Shown here: piece after piece, positions 1-10,234 of the stretch
Layout: every line of letters begins with the position of its first letter
Numbering within the stretch: position 1 is the stretch's first letter
From: Ammoniphilus oxalaticus
GTDB taxonomy: Bacteria > Bacillota > Bacilli > Aneurinibacillales > RAOX-1
DNA: 64,000 nucleotides
Direction of reading: 5' to 3'
Assembly (NCBI RefSeq): GCF_003609605.1
Contig: NZ_MCHY01000009.1
Span: 638,946 to 702,945 of the forward strand
The notes under the pieces: generated by a model
Told to the model about the DNA's origin: nothing
What the model saw: only the letters and a program-made list of their open reading frames with translations
Database searches by the model: none
Made by a program: the position numbers and the translations under genes

Positions 1-2061
1 CGCCTGGCGCAACCTGGCATCGGTGCGAAAATCGAGCGCGGAGAAACTATCATCAAAAATGAGCGCGTCAGGACGTTTCGCCAAGGCGCGGGCGATCGTT
101 AACCGTTGTTTCTGTCCGCCCGACACGTTGGACCCGCCTTGCGAGATCGGCGCCTCAAACTGCTCGGGTTTTTCCGAAATAAACTCCGTCGCCTGAGCGA
201 CTTCAGCCGCCCACTTCATTTCTTCTTCGGTCGCATCGGGTTTGCCGTAAATCACATTCGAGGCGATCGTCCCCGATAAAAGTAATCCTTGTTGGGGCGC
301 GTACCCGATTTTTGCCCGTAAATCTCCCAGTTTTACGTGACGAATATCGACGCCGTCCAATTGAATTTCACCCGCGCTCACATCGTAAAAACGGAGAGCT
401 AAGTTGGCAATCGTTGATTTACCTGAACCGGTTGACCCGATAATCGCGGTCGTTTGTCCGGGCTTGGCCACAAAAGAAATCGCGCGCAGGGCGTCTTCTT
501 CGGCGCCTTCATAACGGAAATAAACGTCCTTGAATTCGAGTACCCCTCTTTTCTGCGGGTCAAACGATTGTGGTTCGACAGGATCGGAAATGGCGATTTC
601 CGTTTCTAACACTTCCGTGATCCGTCCCGCTGACACCGCCGCTCGCGGCACCATAATAAACATCATCGAGACCATCATAAACGACATTAAAATTTGCATG
701 ACGTATTGCATAAAAGCCATCATGTCGCCCACTTGCATTGAAGAAGCGGCGATCCGCTGGGCCCCGACCCAAACGATCAGCAGAGTAACGGCGTTCATAA
801 TGAACATCATCGTAGGAAACATGAACACCATCACGCGGTTAACGAATAAGTTTGTTTGCGTCAAATCGGTGTTCGTTTGTTCAAAACGTTCTGTTTCGTG
901 GCGCTGGGCTCCGACCGAGCGAATCACCATCAGCCCGTTCAAATTTTCCCGAGAAACCAAGTTCAATTTATCCATTAACTTTTGAATTAATTTGAATTTA
1001 GGCATGGCAATCGTCATCACGACAATAATCATCCCCAACAAAATCACGACGGCGAGGGCAATAATCCAACTCATCGAAGCCGATTTGTTGACAGCCATAA
1101 TGATCCCGCCAATCCCCAAAATCGGGGCGTAACACATCATCCGAATCCCGATCAGCAGCACTTGCTGCACTTGGTTGACGTCGTTTGTGCAGCGGGTGAT
1201 CAGTGACGCGGTTGAAAATTGATCAAATTCCCGCTTCGAGAAATCCTCGACTTTGGCAAAAATTTGCGTCCGCAAGTTTCGGGCCACGCCTGTTGCCGTT
1301 CGCGAAGCAAGAAAACCGACAATCACCGTCGCCAGTCCACCAAGTAAGGCGATGCCGAGCATTTTGAGTCCAACTTTGAGAATGTAGCTGGTCTGTTTGG
1401 CTCCTAAATCAACGCCTAATTCATTGTAAAAAGCTTTCGTAAACAGGATCCCCGTTTGTTTTTGCATCATCGGGTCGGTCGCCGCAAGTTGCCGCGCCTC
1501 TTGGATCGCTGATTCTGGCAACGAATGTAGCATCGGTATCATTGGATACAATTTTGTCACATCGATGTTGGTGGCCTGTTCCGCCTGGGAAGCTGCCTCG
1601 GCATCTCCTGTTGGAGGCTGCATGTCTGGCGCCATTTCTGTCATCAGGTGGACCAACGTGAGCGACGCCGCCCCAAAAGCATCGTCGAGCGCTTCCGAAT
1701 CAGCGCTGGGTTTGCCGCCGTCATTGGTCTTTTTTATATAATATTGTGGATCCGCTGCGGCAGGGTACAAACTTCCATACAATTCCCCTTCGGTATTTTT
1801 ATCCGTGGCTGAAACGGGCGCATAGTTCGCTTCCACTAATCGCTGTTCCTCATCCGTCATCAATGTCGTCGCCAACCGCATTCCGTCTTCGCTCAGCGCG
1901 TCAGGCGCGGCGTGTTCAATTCCGCTTTGTTGAATCCCAACATTGACGATCTCTGACATGTAGTTTGGCAAGTTCAAATCGGCAAAAGCCTGCGTAAACA
2001 GGAACACAATCGCCAACAAAATCCCGCCTAAAAATGGTTTAAGCTGCTTTGCAAATTTCAT
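1..2061 (-). CDS. ABC multidrug-type exporter, permease-ATPase (5' part; 3' end outside window)
   Basis: Half-transporter ABC exporter: an N-terminal membrane domain and a C-terminal ATPase in one chain, expected to pump a lipophilic drug or lipid across the plasma membrane, usually as a dimer or heterodimer. Reading the minus strand from ATG 2061 gives MKFAKQLKPF and a first membrane helix, then a roughly 170-residue polar insertion after helix 1 (the 'NTEGELYGS' and 'TGDAEAASQ' region), longer than in common exporters. The Walker A motif IGSTGSGKST, the signature VSGGQKQRL and Walker B ALIFDDS follow; the chain leaves the window just after the D-loop. It overlaps the upstream MarR gene by four bases, so the two are one operon and the MarR protein probably controls it. 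The substrate cannot be told. Confidence 0.88.
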   Translation of the reverse strand, partial: MKFAKQLKPFLGGILLAIVFLFTQAFADLNLPNYMSEIVNVGIQQSGIEHAAPDALSEDGMRLATTLMTDEEQRLVEANYAPVSATDKNTEGELYGSLYPAAADPQYYIKKTNDGGKPSADSEALDDAFGAASLTLVHLMTEMAPDMQPPTGDAEAASQAEQATNIDVTKLYPMIPMLHSLPESAIQEARQLAATDPMMQKQTGILFTKAFYNELGVDLGAKQTSYILKVGLKMLGIALLGGLATVIVGFLASRTATGVARNLRTQIFAKVEDFSKREFDQFSTASLITRCTNDVNQVQQVLLIGIRMMCYAPILGIGGIIMAVNKSASMSWIIALAVVILLGMIIVVMTIAMPKFKLIQKLMDKLNLVSRENLNGLMVIRSVGAQRHETERFEQTNTDLTQTNLFVNRVMVFMFPTMMFIMNAVTLLIVWVGAQRIAASSMQVGDMMAFMQYVMQILMSFMMVSMMFIMVPRAAVSAGRITEVLETEIAISDPVEPQSFDPQKRGVLEFKDVYFRYEGAEEDALRAISFVAKPGQTTAIIGSTGSGKSTIANLALRFYDVSAGEIQLDGVDIRHVKLGDLRAKIGYAPQQGLLLSGTIASNVIYGKPDATEEEMKWAAEVAQATEFISEKPEQFEAPISQGGSNVSGGQKQRLTIARALAKRPDALIFDDSFSALDFRTDARLRQA

Positions 2062-2570
2062 CCGCGATCCTCCTCCCCTTTTTCATTCAACTGCTCGGAA
2101 ATATCGGCGAAACGTTGAAACAAATCCACCAGTTGCCGTGTGTCATCCTCGCCAAACAACGTAATGATCTCCTCCAAGCGCTGATTAAAATACCGCTCCA
2201 TCTGGGCCAACATCTCCACGCCCGCCGAAGTCAGCGTCACCACCACTTTGCGGCGATCCGCCTTGTCCGTCTCACGAACAATGTACCCCTTTTTCTCAAG
2301 CGAACGATACATCTGTGAAATGGCAGGCTTCGTCACATGCAGCTTTTTTTGCAATTCCTTCGTCAAAATCGGGCGATCGGAGTCCGCCGCGTGCCGCGCG
2401 ATTCGCTTCATCAAAAAAACTTCTCCCATATGCAAATCCAATTCCGGCGGGAACTGAATCGTAACCTTTCTAAAACGAAAAAGAGAGCGGGCGAGCTGTT
2501 CCTTCAATTGATGGTCTGCATGGCTTCCCATTCGTTGCTTGCTCCTCGCAGTCCGTTCATCGTCAACCAC
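2058..2570 (-). CDS. MarR-family transcriptional regulator
   Basis: Winged-helix MarR repressor of about 170 residues. The core is clear: an LTKELQKKLHVTKPAISQMY recognition helix region followed by the wing IVRETDKADRRKVVVTLT. I chose the GTG at 2570 because GAAGGAGG lies nine bases before it; a longer reading from 2594 has no ribosome site. Its stop overlaps the start of the ABC exporter gene, so it probably represses its own operon and answers to an exporter substrate. No operator could be assigned with confidence. Confidence 0.85.
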   Translation of the reverse strand: MVDDERTARSKQRMGSHADHQLKEQLARSLFRFRKVTIQFPPELDLHMGEVFLMKRIARHAADSDRPILTKELQKKLHVTKPAISQMYRSLEKKGYIVRETDKADRRKVVVTLTSAGVEMLAQMERYFNQRLEEIITLFGEDDTRQLVDLFQRFADISEQLNEKGEEDRG

Positions 2571-2771
2571 CGTTCGTACCCTCCTTCTGATCACAAACTA
2601 TTAAGCACTTAACTATTAAGCATTAAACAGTATACAACCATTAGCGCGAAAAATAAACCTTTTTTAAAAAGGGGATCGCTGGAAGCGAGGCATTGCGACG
2701 GGTAACGAGTTAAACCGCGATTGTATTGGGGGAGGACGAGGGGAGCATTCCGCTCCCGCTTCGAGCGGTAT

Positions 2772-3190
2772 ATCCACAATACTCGATAAAAAAGGGCCGC
2801 GATGACAGAGAAGACCAGCGAGATTAAAGTCAATCCACAAATCCACAATATTCGATAAAAAAGCGAGGCGCGGCGGGGATGGGGGCGGAAGGTAGGCGCG
2901 GAAGGGGAGGTTGGTTGGCAGGTCGGCAGGCGGGAAGGTTGGCTGTAAAGGCCAAAACGGCCCTTACAAATTTAAGATTCGAGCATCAATCCCCTGTAAG
3001 GGGCTCCCAGGCCTTTACAACAAGATAAGTGGGGAAAAAATGGGGCATGATCACTTGTAAGGGTCTGAGCTGCCTTTACAAACCCAAATTTGCGGGTGAC
3101 ATTTATGCAAGAGTCAAAACTCCCTTTACAGTCCGATCAAACGCGCAAATTTGATCCCGGCTAACTCGATCCACAATATTCGATAAAAAA
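2772..3190 (+). repeat. Dispersed repeat CCACAATATTCGATAAAAAA, three copies
   Basis: Copies at 2772-2793 (one change), 2841-2862 and 3169-3190, all in the same orientation. The last two are both followed by the same bases AGCGAGGCG, so a slightly longer unit was copied. See the other copies at 5.5-5.9, 8.9, 10, 12.5, 15.3, 60.6-60.9 and 63.2-63.3 kb. Confidence 0.85.
2944..3130. repeat. Array of four 25-bp palindromes, TGTAANGG-N9-CCNTTACA
   Basis: Palindromes at 2944-2968, 2995-3019, 3056-3080 and 3106-3130. Each is exactly 25 bases: two ten-base arms around a five-base loop. The fourth is degenerate. Start-to-start distances are 51, 61 and 50. The sequence between them is not conserved. 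A second array with the same spacing lies at 63833-64000. Confidence 0.8.
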
Positions 3191-3335
3191 GCGAGGCGCT
3201 CCCTCCCTCCACCGACCGCTGCCCCACCACCCATTAGCAAAAATTGGTTAACCACCAAAATATCTGCTAACATAAACACACGCACAATCGTTTTAATCGA
3301 TTAGTTCATTTTATATATAATGATAGGAAGGTATT

Positions 3336-3857
3336 ATGACGCGTAAAAAAAGGAAAAGCAAGTTCAAAAGATTGCTCTACTGGATTCCCGTCATTCTTTG
3401 GATGGCTGTCATTTTTAAAGCGTCTTCGCAACCATACGAAGATCAAGATTTACGACCGATGTTGGACCAATATGCTCCGAAAGCAACGGTAGAAAAATAT
3501 CTCGGTGATGTCAAAGTAAACTATGCGGGCAGGGAAATCAGTATCGAACAAAGGGGTGTGCCCGCGTTTCTTGAGTTTTTCATTCGTAAAGGAGCGCATA
3601 TTTTCGTATTCATGATGCTGGCGATTCTCATTCAATGGGTTGTCCAAAAAACATGGTTAAGAGGATTCCGCAGTTACGCCTTTACCTTGATCGTCACGTT
3701 TCTGTATGCGTGCAGTGACGAATGGCATCAATCGTTTAACCCCAATCGCACCGCCAAATTATCAGACGTAGGAATCGACATGGTTGGCGTTTTCATCGGC
3801 CTCGCGTTCATCTTTGCGATCAACACTTGGAATCGATTTCAGCAGCGTATCCGTTAA
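3336..3857 (+). CDS. VanZ-like family membrane protein
   Basis: 173-residue membrane protein of the VanZ-like family, whose members sit near cell-envelope and antibiotic-resistance genes; the biochemical role is unsettled. Seen: an N-terminal basic stretch, helix 1 (LLYWIPVILWMAVIFKASSQ) ending in the family's conserved S-S-Q-P, then a polar loop, FIRKGAHIFVFMMLA, a middle helix, the conserved DEWHQSFNPNRTAKLSDVG motif and a last helix. ATG 3336 is preceded by GGAAGG. It is monocistronic; its neighbours do not suggest a function. Confidence 0.85.
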   Translation: MTRKKRKSKFKRLLYWIPVILWMAVIFKASSQPYEDQDLRPMLDQYAPKATVEKYLGDVKVNYAGREISIEQRGVPAFLEFFIRKGAHIFVFMMLAILIQWVVQKTWLRGFRSYAFTLIVTFLYACSDEWHQSFNPNRTAKLSDVGIDMVGVFIGLAFIFAINTWNRFQQRIR

Positions 3858-3982
3858 AAGGAAAGTTTTTTGAACATTTATATTGTTTCGTTCATCGACT
3901 AATTATAAAATAGAGCATAGGCAACTGGTTCTTTCTTATATACAGAAAGCGTTCGGTTGGTTAAAAGGGTCAAATTTGCTAA

Positions 3983-5404
<1,422 letters not shown>

Positions 5405-5439
5405 TTAAAGGCGCGTATTAGCGCATATGCGTATCACGG

Positions 5440-5477
5440 CGGCGAAAAGCGATCCATTCGTTTTTCGCCGCTTTTAT
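5440..5477 (+). terminator. Rho-independent terminator of gdhA
   Basis: CGGCGAAAA (5440-5448) pairs with TTTTCGCCG (5462-5470), followed by CTTTTATATTT, 36 bases after the gdhA stop. Confidence 0.85.
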
Positions 5478-5531
5478 ATTTTACCCAAATCCTCACGTGG
5501 TCAATGGGGGATGTCCCCCTTCGTAACGGCC

Positions 5532-5946
5532 TTTTTTATCGAATATTGTGGATGAGTGATGTGGATAGATAGACCAATAATTGCTTTTTTATCGAAAATT
5601 GTGGATGGAATAACGGCTCTTCCTTCGTTCGTTTCCTTTTATATCTGAAAATGTGGATGAAGGCGGAGTGAAAAGCGGAAAAGTCGGTGTCGAAGCTCTC
5701 ATAATGGATAGAATGCTCAGTCATTTTCTTTTTCATCGAGTATTGTGGATAATGTGCTACGAATCAATTTTGATAGTTCGCTTTATTATTAGAAATTGTG
5801 GATGGATTACTGGGCTTGGCTTAACTAGCATTTAGATATCCACAATGCGACATTTTGCCCGATGACTTTCAGAAGAACCCTGTTTGCTTGGTCCTAAAAA
5901 AGTTTTTCTCGCCCGCTCAACTTGATCCACAATATTCGCTAAAAAA
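5532..5946. repeat. Cluster of about seven dispersed-repeat copies
   Basis: Minus-oriented copies at 5532-5553 (perfect), 5585-5606, 5635-5658 (degenerate), 5729-5750 and 5782-5803 (degenerate); plus-oriented partial at 5836-5846 and a near-perfect copy at 5925-5946. The copy at 5729 ends in TGTGGATAA, a perfect DnaA-box sequence. Spacing between the minus copies is roughly 50 to 95 bases. Divergence between copies suggests they are old. Confidence 0.8.
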
Positions 5947-5983
5947 AGAAGAGTAGCCCAAAAGCGTTCGCAGGCTACTCTTC
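5941..5983 (-). terminator. Terminator for the small minus-strand gene
   Basis: GAAGAGTAGCC (5948-5958) pairs perfectly with GGCTACTCTTC (5973-5983); seven As at 5941-5947 give a T run on the minus strand. It lies 73 bases beyond the stop of the 45-residue gene, which supports that gene being transcribed. Confidence 0.8.
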
Positions 5984-6055
5984 CTCTCCAGTTTTTATAT
6001 CCACTTCCTACTTATCAAAATAATTCCACCTAGCATCTTCCTCGACGATCTCTTT

Positions 6056-6193
6056 TCAGGCCAAACCGATTGCCTCTTTTACGCGACTTAATTCCAACTC
6101 TATAAACTCCTGAAAAGTAATGCTCAATTTTTGATTTCGGTAAATGTCCGCCATTTTTTCAATGAACTCATCAGAAAGAATAACATGTCTCAT
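6056..6193 (-). CDS. Small conserved-looking protein, 45 aa, unknown function
   Basis: Frame from ATG 6193 (MRHVILSDEF...) to TGA 6056, ending ELSRVKEAIGLA. AAGGAG lies ten bases before the start and a perfect terminator follows. The sequence is mostly one or two predicted helices, charged, with no membrane segment. It could be a small DNA-binding or antitoxin-like protein, but no family is recognised and no toxin gene is adjacent. Confidence 0.5.
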   Translation of the reverse strand: MRHVILSDEFIEKMADIYRNQKLSITFQEFIELELSRVKEAIGLA

Positions 6194-6374
6194 AACCAAT
6201 CAGCGCTCCTTTTTGAATATAAAATCCCGCGATTTAGGGTACTTAAAGTATTCGACCTGTAGGTCTGTCGAATCCTTTGATGAAAAAGGTCTTTCTTTGA
6301 CTTGTTTCGTTGAATTGAATTTTTGTTATAATAGGGTAACTAATTCTAATTTATAGGAAGGGGGATGGGACCTT

Positions 6375-7385
6375 ATGGCTATTTTAGTAACCGGTGGCGC
6401 CGGGTACATCGGCAGCCACGCGTGTGTGGAATTGTTGAACGAAGGGTATGACATCGTTGTCGTCGATAATTTTAGTAATAGTAAACCAACCTCGTTAAAA
6501 AGGGTAGAAGAGATTACGGGAAAAACTTTTCCGTTTTATGAGGCGGATTTATTGGACTGCGCAGCGTTGGACCGTATTTTTCAGGAGAATGAAATTGAGG
6601 CTGTGATCCATTTTGCGGGGTTAAAAGCCGTCGGGGAGTCGGTTGAAAAACCACTCAGTTATTACCATAACAACATCACGGGTACGTTAGTGTTGTGCGA
6701 GGTGATGCAAGCCCATGGCGTATATAATATCGTATTCAGTTCCTCGGCAACGGTGTACGGTTCACCGGAAAAAGTGCCGATCAAAGAAACGGCTGCGTTA
6801 CAAACGACGAACCCGTATGGACGGACAAAACTAATGATTGAAGAGATTTTACGCGATTTGCGGGTGGCAGATGAAAGGTGGAGCATTGCTTTGCTCCGTT
6901 ATTTTAACCCAATCGGCGCTCATAAGAGTGGAAAAATTGGCGAAGATCCAAGCGGATTACCTAACAATTTGATGCCATATATCACCCAAGTGGCGATTGG
7001 CAAACTGGCTGAGTTAAAAGTTTTTGGTAACGATTATGAAACGGTGGATGGAACAGGCGTTAGGGATTACATTCACGTTGTCGATTTGGCAAAGGGGCAC
7101 TTAAAAGCGTTACAAAAAACGCAGCTCCATAGTGGAGTTGAAGCGTATAATTTGGGGACAGGCAAAGGGTACAGCGTATTGGAAGTGGTGGCTGCTTTTG
7201 AAGAAGCGTCAAAATGTAAGATTCCTTACGCGATCGATGAACGCAGACCTGGGGATATTGCCGCCTGTTACGCGGATCCACAAAAAGCGAAAGAACAATT
7301 GGGTTGGCAGGCAGAAATGGGAATCGCGGAGATGTGCGCTGATTCGTGGCGGTGGCAATCGCAAAATCCAAATGGGTATGAGTGA
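6375..7385 (+). CDS. galE: UDP-glucose 4-epimerase
   Basis: Extended short-chain dehydrogenase that interconverts UDP-glucose and UDP-galactose with tightly bound NAD, supplying UDP-galactose to envelope polysaccharides. The 336-residue length is typical. Seen: N-terminal NAD motif [17 protein letters not shown], the SSSATVYG segment with catalytic Ser, the YGRTK catalytic Tyr-Lys pair, and the C-terminal [12 protein letters not shown] substrate motif. ATG 6375 follows GGAAGGGGGATGGGACCTT. A TATAAT at 6327-6332 could be its -10. It is followed by its own terminator and is about 10 kb from the eps operon, to which it could supply precursor. Confidence 0.95.
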   Translation: MAILVTGGAGYIGSHACVELLNEGYDIVVVDNFSNSKPTSLKRVEEITGKTFPFYEADLLDCAALDRIFQENEIEAVIHFAGLKAVGESVEKPLSYYHNNITGTLVLCEVMQAHGVYNIVFSSSATVYGSPEKVPIKETAALQTTNPYGRTKLMIEEILRDLRVADERWSIALLRYFNPIGAHKSGKIGEDPSGLPNNLMPYITQVAIGKLAELKVFGNDYETVDGTGVRDYIHVVDLAKGHLKALQKTQLHSGVEAYNLGTGKGYSVLEVVAAFEEASKCKIPYAIDERRPGDIAACYADPQKAKEQLGWQAEMGIAEMCADSWRWQSQNPNGYE

Positions 7386-7401
7386 GTTAAATGAACAGGA
7401 A

Positions 7402-7430
7402 GAGGGGAGCGAATTCGCTCTCTTTTTTTT
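7402..7430 (+). terminator. Rho-independent terminator of galE
   Basis: The palindrome GAGCGAATTCGCTC (7407-7420) is followed by TCTTTTTTTT. Confidence 0.8.
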
Positions 7431-7704
7431 CCCATTAACCTTGATTCACATTAGGTGAATCGACATGAAGGATTGCGCGAGAAAGAGGACGGACGGTGTT
7501 AAGTGACGCCTCACGATCTGCTAGTGTATTGTTGTGAGGTGTGAATGGACTTCACAGACCGCGCGGTGGGATGGGACAGGGGACAATCGCGCTCGACACA
7601 GGATAAAATGTTTTATCTTTATAAGAAGGATTAGTCGTGGTTTAACCCGAAATATATACAGTATGAAATGATGTGAATAAAGATGAAAAAGGGGGGTGAT
7701 CTGG
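7431..7704. other. Intergenic region with two inverted repeats
   Basis: A short hairpin GATTCAC/GTGAATC (7443-7461) and a longer dyad built on ACGCCTCAC and TGTGAGGTGT (about 7504-7543). Neither has a T run. No gene is seen. Confidence 0.4.
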
Positions 7705-8250
7705 TTGTTGGTCGGGGAGTTTTTGAATCGTATTCAACAAGGGGAAACGGTAACTGGGATTAGTGAAGCGCTAGGATTGCATCGCAAAACACTGCAACGG
7801 CGGTTGCGACGTTTAGGGTATAAGTGGGATTCAGATAACTTAAGATGGCGTTGGGACGGTAAGGAAGGGTCGGAGCCGCTGCATATGTCTCTAGTCGACA
7901 TGAATATGAGTTGGTCAAAACAATTGGATAAATCCGATTCACAGCCTATGAATCAAGACAAAAAAAATATTATTTCGTCCCCTTTCACTTTGGATGAAAT
8001 AAGAGATTTAAAGGACATGCTGGAGCAATGGCGTCAATCCCCTGATTCGTTATCCGTTTCTGAACAAGACTTGGTCGATCGTATACAACAGATACGTAAT
8101 AGTGAGAACGAAAAAGTGCGCAAGACGATTGTGATTGACCATGAGATCGGCGATCGGTTCGATGATTACGCGGATAAGACACGTTTAAATAAATCCGATT
8201 TGCTTCATTTGGCTATATATGAGTTAATGGAGAAGTATCGACTACCTTAA
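7705..8250 (+). CDS. DNA-binding protein: N-terminal HTH plus C-terminal ribbon-helix-helix-like region
   Basis: About 181 residues. The N-terminal 40 residues (GISEALGLHRKTLQRRLRRL) read as a compact helix-turn-helix. A polar linker follows, and the last 45 residues (KVRKTIVIDHEIGDRFDDYA then LNKSDLLHLAIYELMEKYR) look like a ribbon-helix-helix dimerisation or DNA-binding fold. The open frame begins at GTG 7696, but the site AAGGGGGGTGAT overlaps that codon, so TTG 7705 or 7708 is more likely. A role as a regulator is inferred from the two DNA-binding folds; no target is known. It precedes the HU gene by 180 bases. Confidence 0.65.
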   Translation: MLVGEFLNRIQQGETVTGISEALGLHRKTLQRRLRRLGYKWDSDNLRWRWDGKEGSEPLHMSLVDMNMSWSKQLDKSDSQPMNQDKKNIISSPFTLDEIRDLKDMLEQWRQSPDSLSVSEQDLVDRIQQIRNSENEKVRKTIVIDHEIGDRFDDYADKTRLNKSDLLHLAIYELMEKYRLP

Positions 8251-8431
8251 AGAGTAGCAGCGGGAGTAGGCATTTTAGCTGATCGAAACAATAAATTGTG
8301 AAAAAAGCGGTAATATTTAAGAAAAAAGCGAGGAAATGTCTAAAAAACCTTGCCAAACCGCTGAAATGAATGTATTTTGTAAGCAGGCCAAACAATTGTT
8401 TGGAAAAGTTTTCTATCGAGGAGGGCTACGC

Positions 8432-8704
8432 GTGAACAAGTCAGAATTGATCGCATATGTAGCAGAGCAATCAGAATTAACGAAGAAGGACGCAACAAGA
8501 GCCGTAGAGGCGGTATTTGAAGCGATCGAAAGTACTTTAAAGAATGGCGAGAGGGTTCAACTTATTGGGTTTGGGAATTTTGAGGTTCGTGATCGCGCTG
8601 CGCGTAAGGGGCGTAACCCACAAACAGGTGAAGAAATCCAAATCGCAGCGAGCAAGGTTCCTGCGTTCAAACCTGGAAAGCAATTAAGAGACGCTGTAAA
8701 CTAA
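8432..8704 (+). CDS. hup: HU-type nucleoid protein
   Basis: 90-residue histone-like protein HU, which bends and compacts DNA. The sequence matches the family end to end: NKSELI at the start, [21 protein letters not shown] with the DNA-grasping arm, and [14 protein letters not shown] at the end. GTG 8432 is chosen because CGAGGAGGG lies before it and because it gives the usual HU length; the frame is open upstream to 8336. A terminator follows. Confidence 0.95.
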   Translation: MNKSELIAYVAEQSELTKKDATRAVEAVFEAIESTLKNGERVQLIGFGNFEVRDRAARKGRNPQTGEEIQIAASKVPAFKPGKQLRDAVN

Positions 8705-8792
8705 AAGCGTTCCACTTTCCAGTCATTTTAAAGGTTACGTTTTCCACTATAAAAGAGAGAACGTGTTTTACGATGCTTCGAGATTTCAAAAG

Positions 8793-8828
8793 AAACCGAG
8801 ATTTCCGAAAAGGGATTTCGGTTTTTTT
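8793..8828 (+). terminator. Terminator after the HU gene
   Basis: AACCGAGATTTCC pairs with GGGATTTCGGTT, followed by TTTTTTT. Confidence 0.8.
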
Positions 8829-9219
8829 GAATCCTTTTTTTAGAAGTGAGGGCTACATTGGGTGGCGCGGGGGATTGGAGTTGTCGGACAGGAACAGCTT
8901 TTTTATCGAATATTGTGGATGGCAGTGATAGGGAGTTACCCCTGCATATATGGATATAGTTGTTTTCTGTAATCTGCTTATACGAAAAAAAACGCGGCGA
9001 TCCATTGGAAGGTCTTCTCCATTGTTTCGACTTTATTAAAGGGAGTCCTATATGGCGCGTCTGCGAGTCGGATCTATTCATCGAAGTTGCCCCTACATCA
9101 GGCGATTGATCGTAATAGTAAGTGGATTGGTTTGCAGACCATTGAACAATGTAGTGTTTATTGTTCGGCTTATGTTGGCAAGCGCGTGTAAAAAAGATAG
9201 TTGAAATGAAAAGTCTAGT
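8829..9219. other. Intergenic stretch with one dispersed-repeat copy
   Basis: Contains a perfect minus-oriented repeat copy at 8899-8920. I see no gene. The part from about 9055 on may be remnant insertion-sequence DNA next to the broken transposase. Confidence 0.5.
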
Positions 9220-9882
9220 CTAGCAGGGTTCTCGGACAGAATTATACGTTTGATTGAGGCGAGGTGAGCAGGTCAGTAAAAAAAGTTCTTTCATCCGCTC
9301 AAATCGGGATTTATACGTCGTGTCAAGATGAAGAAAATAAAACCAAGCTAAATAACGATTCAAATATTTAAAAGAGATCCAGCTGAAATAGGCGATCCAA
9401 CTTACAAATGTGGGGCGCAAGTCATGGTCCATATGCATGAGTGGAATAAATGCGCCGCTACGGAATGTAATGTAGGGGCTCTTCCAGCCAAGTTTTTCGG
9501 TCTCGAATAGCTTTACGTTAAGTTCAGCGCTTGCCAGAGCTTGAAGGATTTTGTGCCGCCAGTAGAAAGCAGTCGTAATCGAAATGCGAACGACAAGAGC
9601 AGCATTGAATAGGGAGTAACCTTTTACCATGCATTCAAGGAATTTTACGAATTTTTGCGGCGAATGTGTCCAATGGAACGGAGTGTTGGTCAAATCATTA
9701 AAAGTCCGCTCGCAACATTTGCATTTATAACGTTGGCGATCACGATATTTTCCGTAGCGAACAATTTGCTTACTTTTGCAGTGGGGACAAGCATGCTCTC
9801 TCTCTTTCAAGGCGTTTAGAATCGCGAGATACGATGGGTAGTCAGTGTAACGCTCAAATAAATTAAAATAAGCCTTGTTCAT
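9220..9882 (-). pseudogene. IS1595-like transposase, internally deleted
   Basis: N-terminal half: a zinc ribbon (ACPHCKSK ... RYKCKCCERTFNDLTNTPFH) then a helical segment (FVKFLECMVKGYSLFNAALV, STAFYWRHKI-like), as in IS1595/ISXO2-type transposases. The DDE catalytic domain that should follow is missing: after about residue 130 the frame passes to a short stretch and then to a typical C-terminal end (FVSWIAYFSWISFKYLNRYLAWF). Length is 220 residues against about 300 expected. ATG 9882 has AGGGGGAGG eight bases before it. Most likely an inactive remnant; no clear terminal inverted repeats were found. Confidence 0.7.
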
Positions 9883-10234
9883 TTTGAAAACCTCCCCCTT
9901 TTTCGAACGCCTGTTCCCATAATAACGTAGATAGCTGATTTTGTCCACCCACAATTTTCAATAAAAAAGGGAACTTTTGAACTCCTTACTTGTATTTTTT
10001 CGGAAGCCTCTTTAAGGCTAAATTGGATCAACAATATTCGATAAAAAACAGGGGATAGCAGGCGCCTCGCTGGCTTTTTTAGTTTGAGAAAAATGGTTTT
10101 GGCGTAAGGAAAAAAGCATCAACAATATTCGGTAATAAAGCAAAGCGCACGGCGATCACCCCGCCAGAGCCCCCGCCAACAAGCAAAAAAAATTCCTCCT
10201 GAATCAGACCAGAAGGAATTTTCACGCTTTTATC
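9883..10234. other. Intergenic region with three dispersed-repeat copies
   Basis: Plus-oriented copies at 9947-9968, 10027-10048 and 10118-10139, spaced 80 and 91 bases apart. The second and third share the change ATCAACA for ATCCACA. No gene is seen. Confidence 0.75.
10184..10222 (-). terminator. Terminator of the MFS exporter operon
   Basis: AAAATTCCT (10189-10197) pairs with AGGAATTTT (10214-10222), with a T run on the minus strand at 10185-10192. It lies 12 bases past the exporter stop. Confidence 0.75.

Larger units (their letters stand above)
2571..3335. other. Intergenic repeat-rich region
   Basis: 765 bases with no convincing gene. It holds three copies of the dispersed CCACAATATTCGATAAAAAA repeat (2772-2793, 2841-2862, 3169-3190) and an array of four 25-bp palindromes (2944-3130). 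The short reading frames here cross the repeats and lack ribosome sites. Confidence 0.8.
5405..6055. other. Intergenic repeat cluster
   Basis: About 650 bases between gdhA and a small minus-strand gene. It contains a dense set of dispersed-repeat copies in both orientations plus two terminators. I see no convincing gene: the open frames at 5.5-5.8 kb run through the repeats. Confidence 0.75.

Noticed and set aside
2609..2848. 79-residue minus-strand frame
   Set aside because: It covers a dispersed-repeat copy and intergenic sequence, with no ribosome site or terminator.
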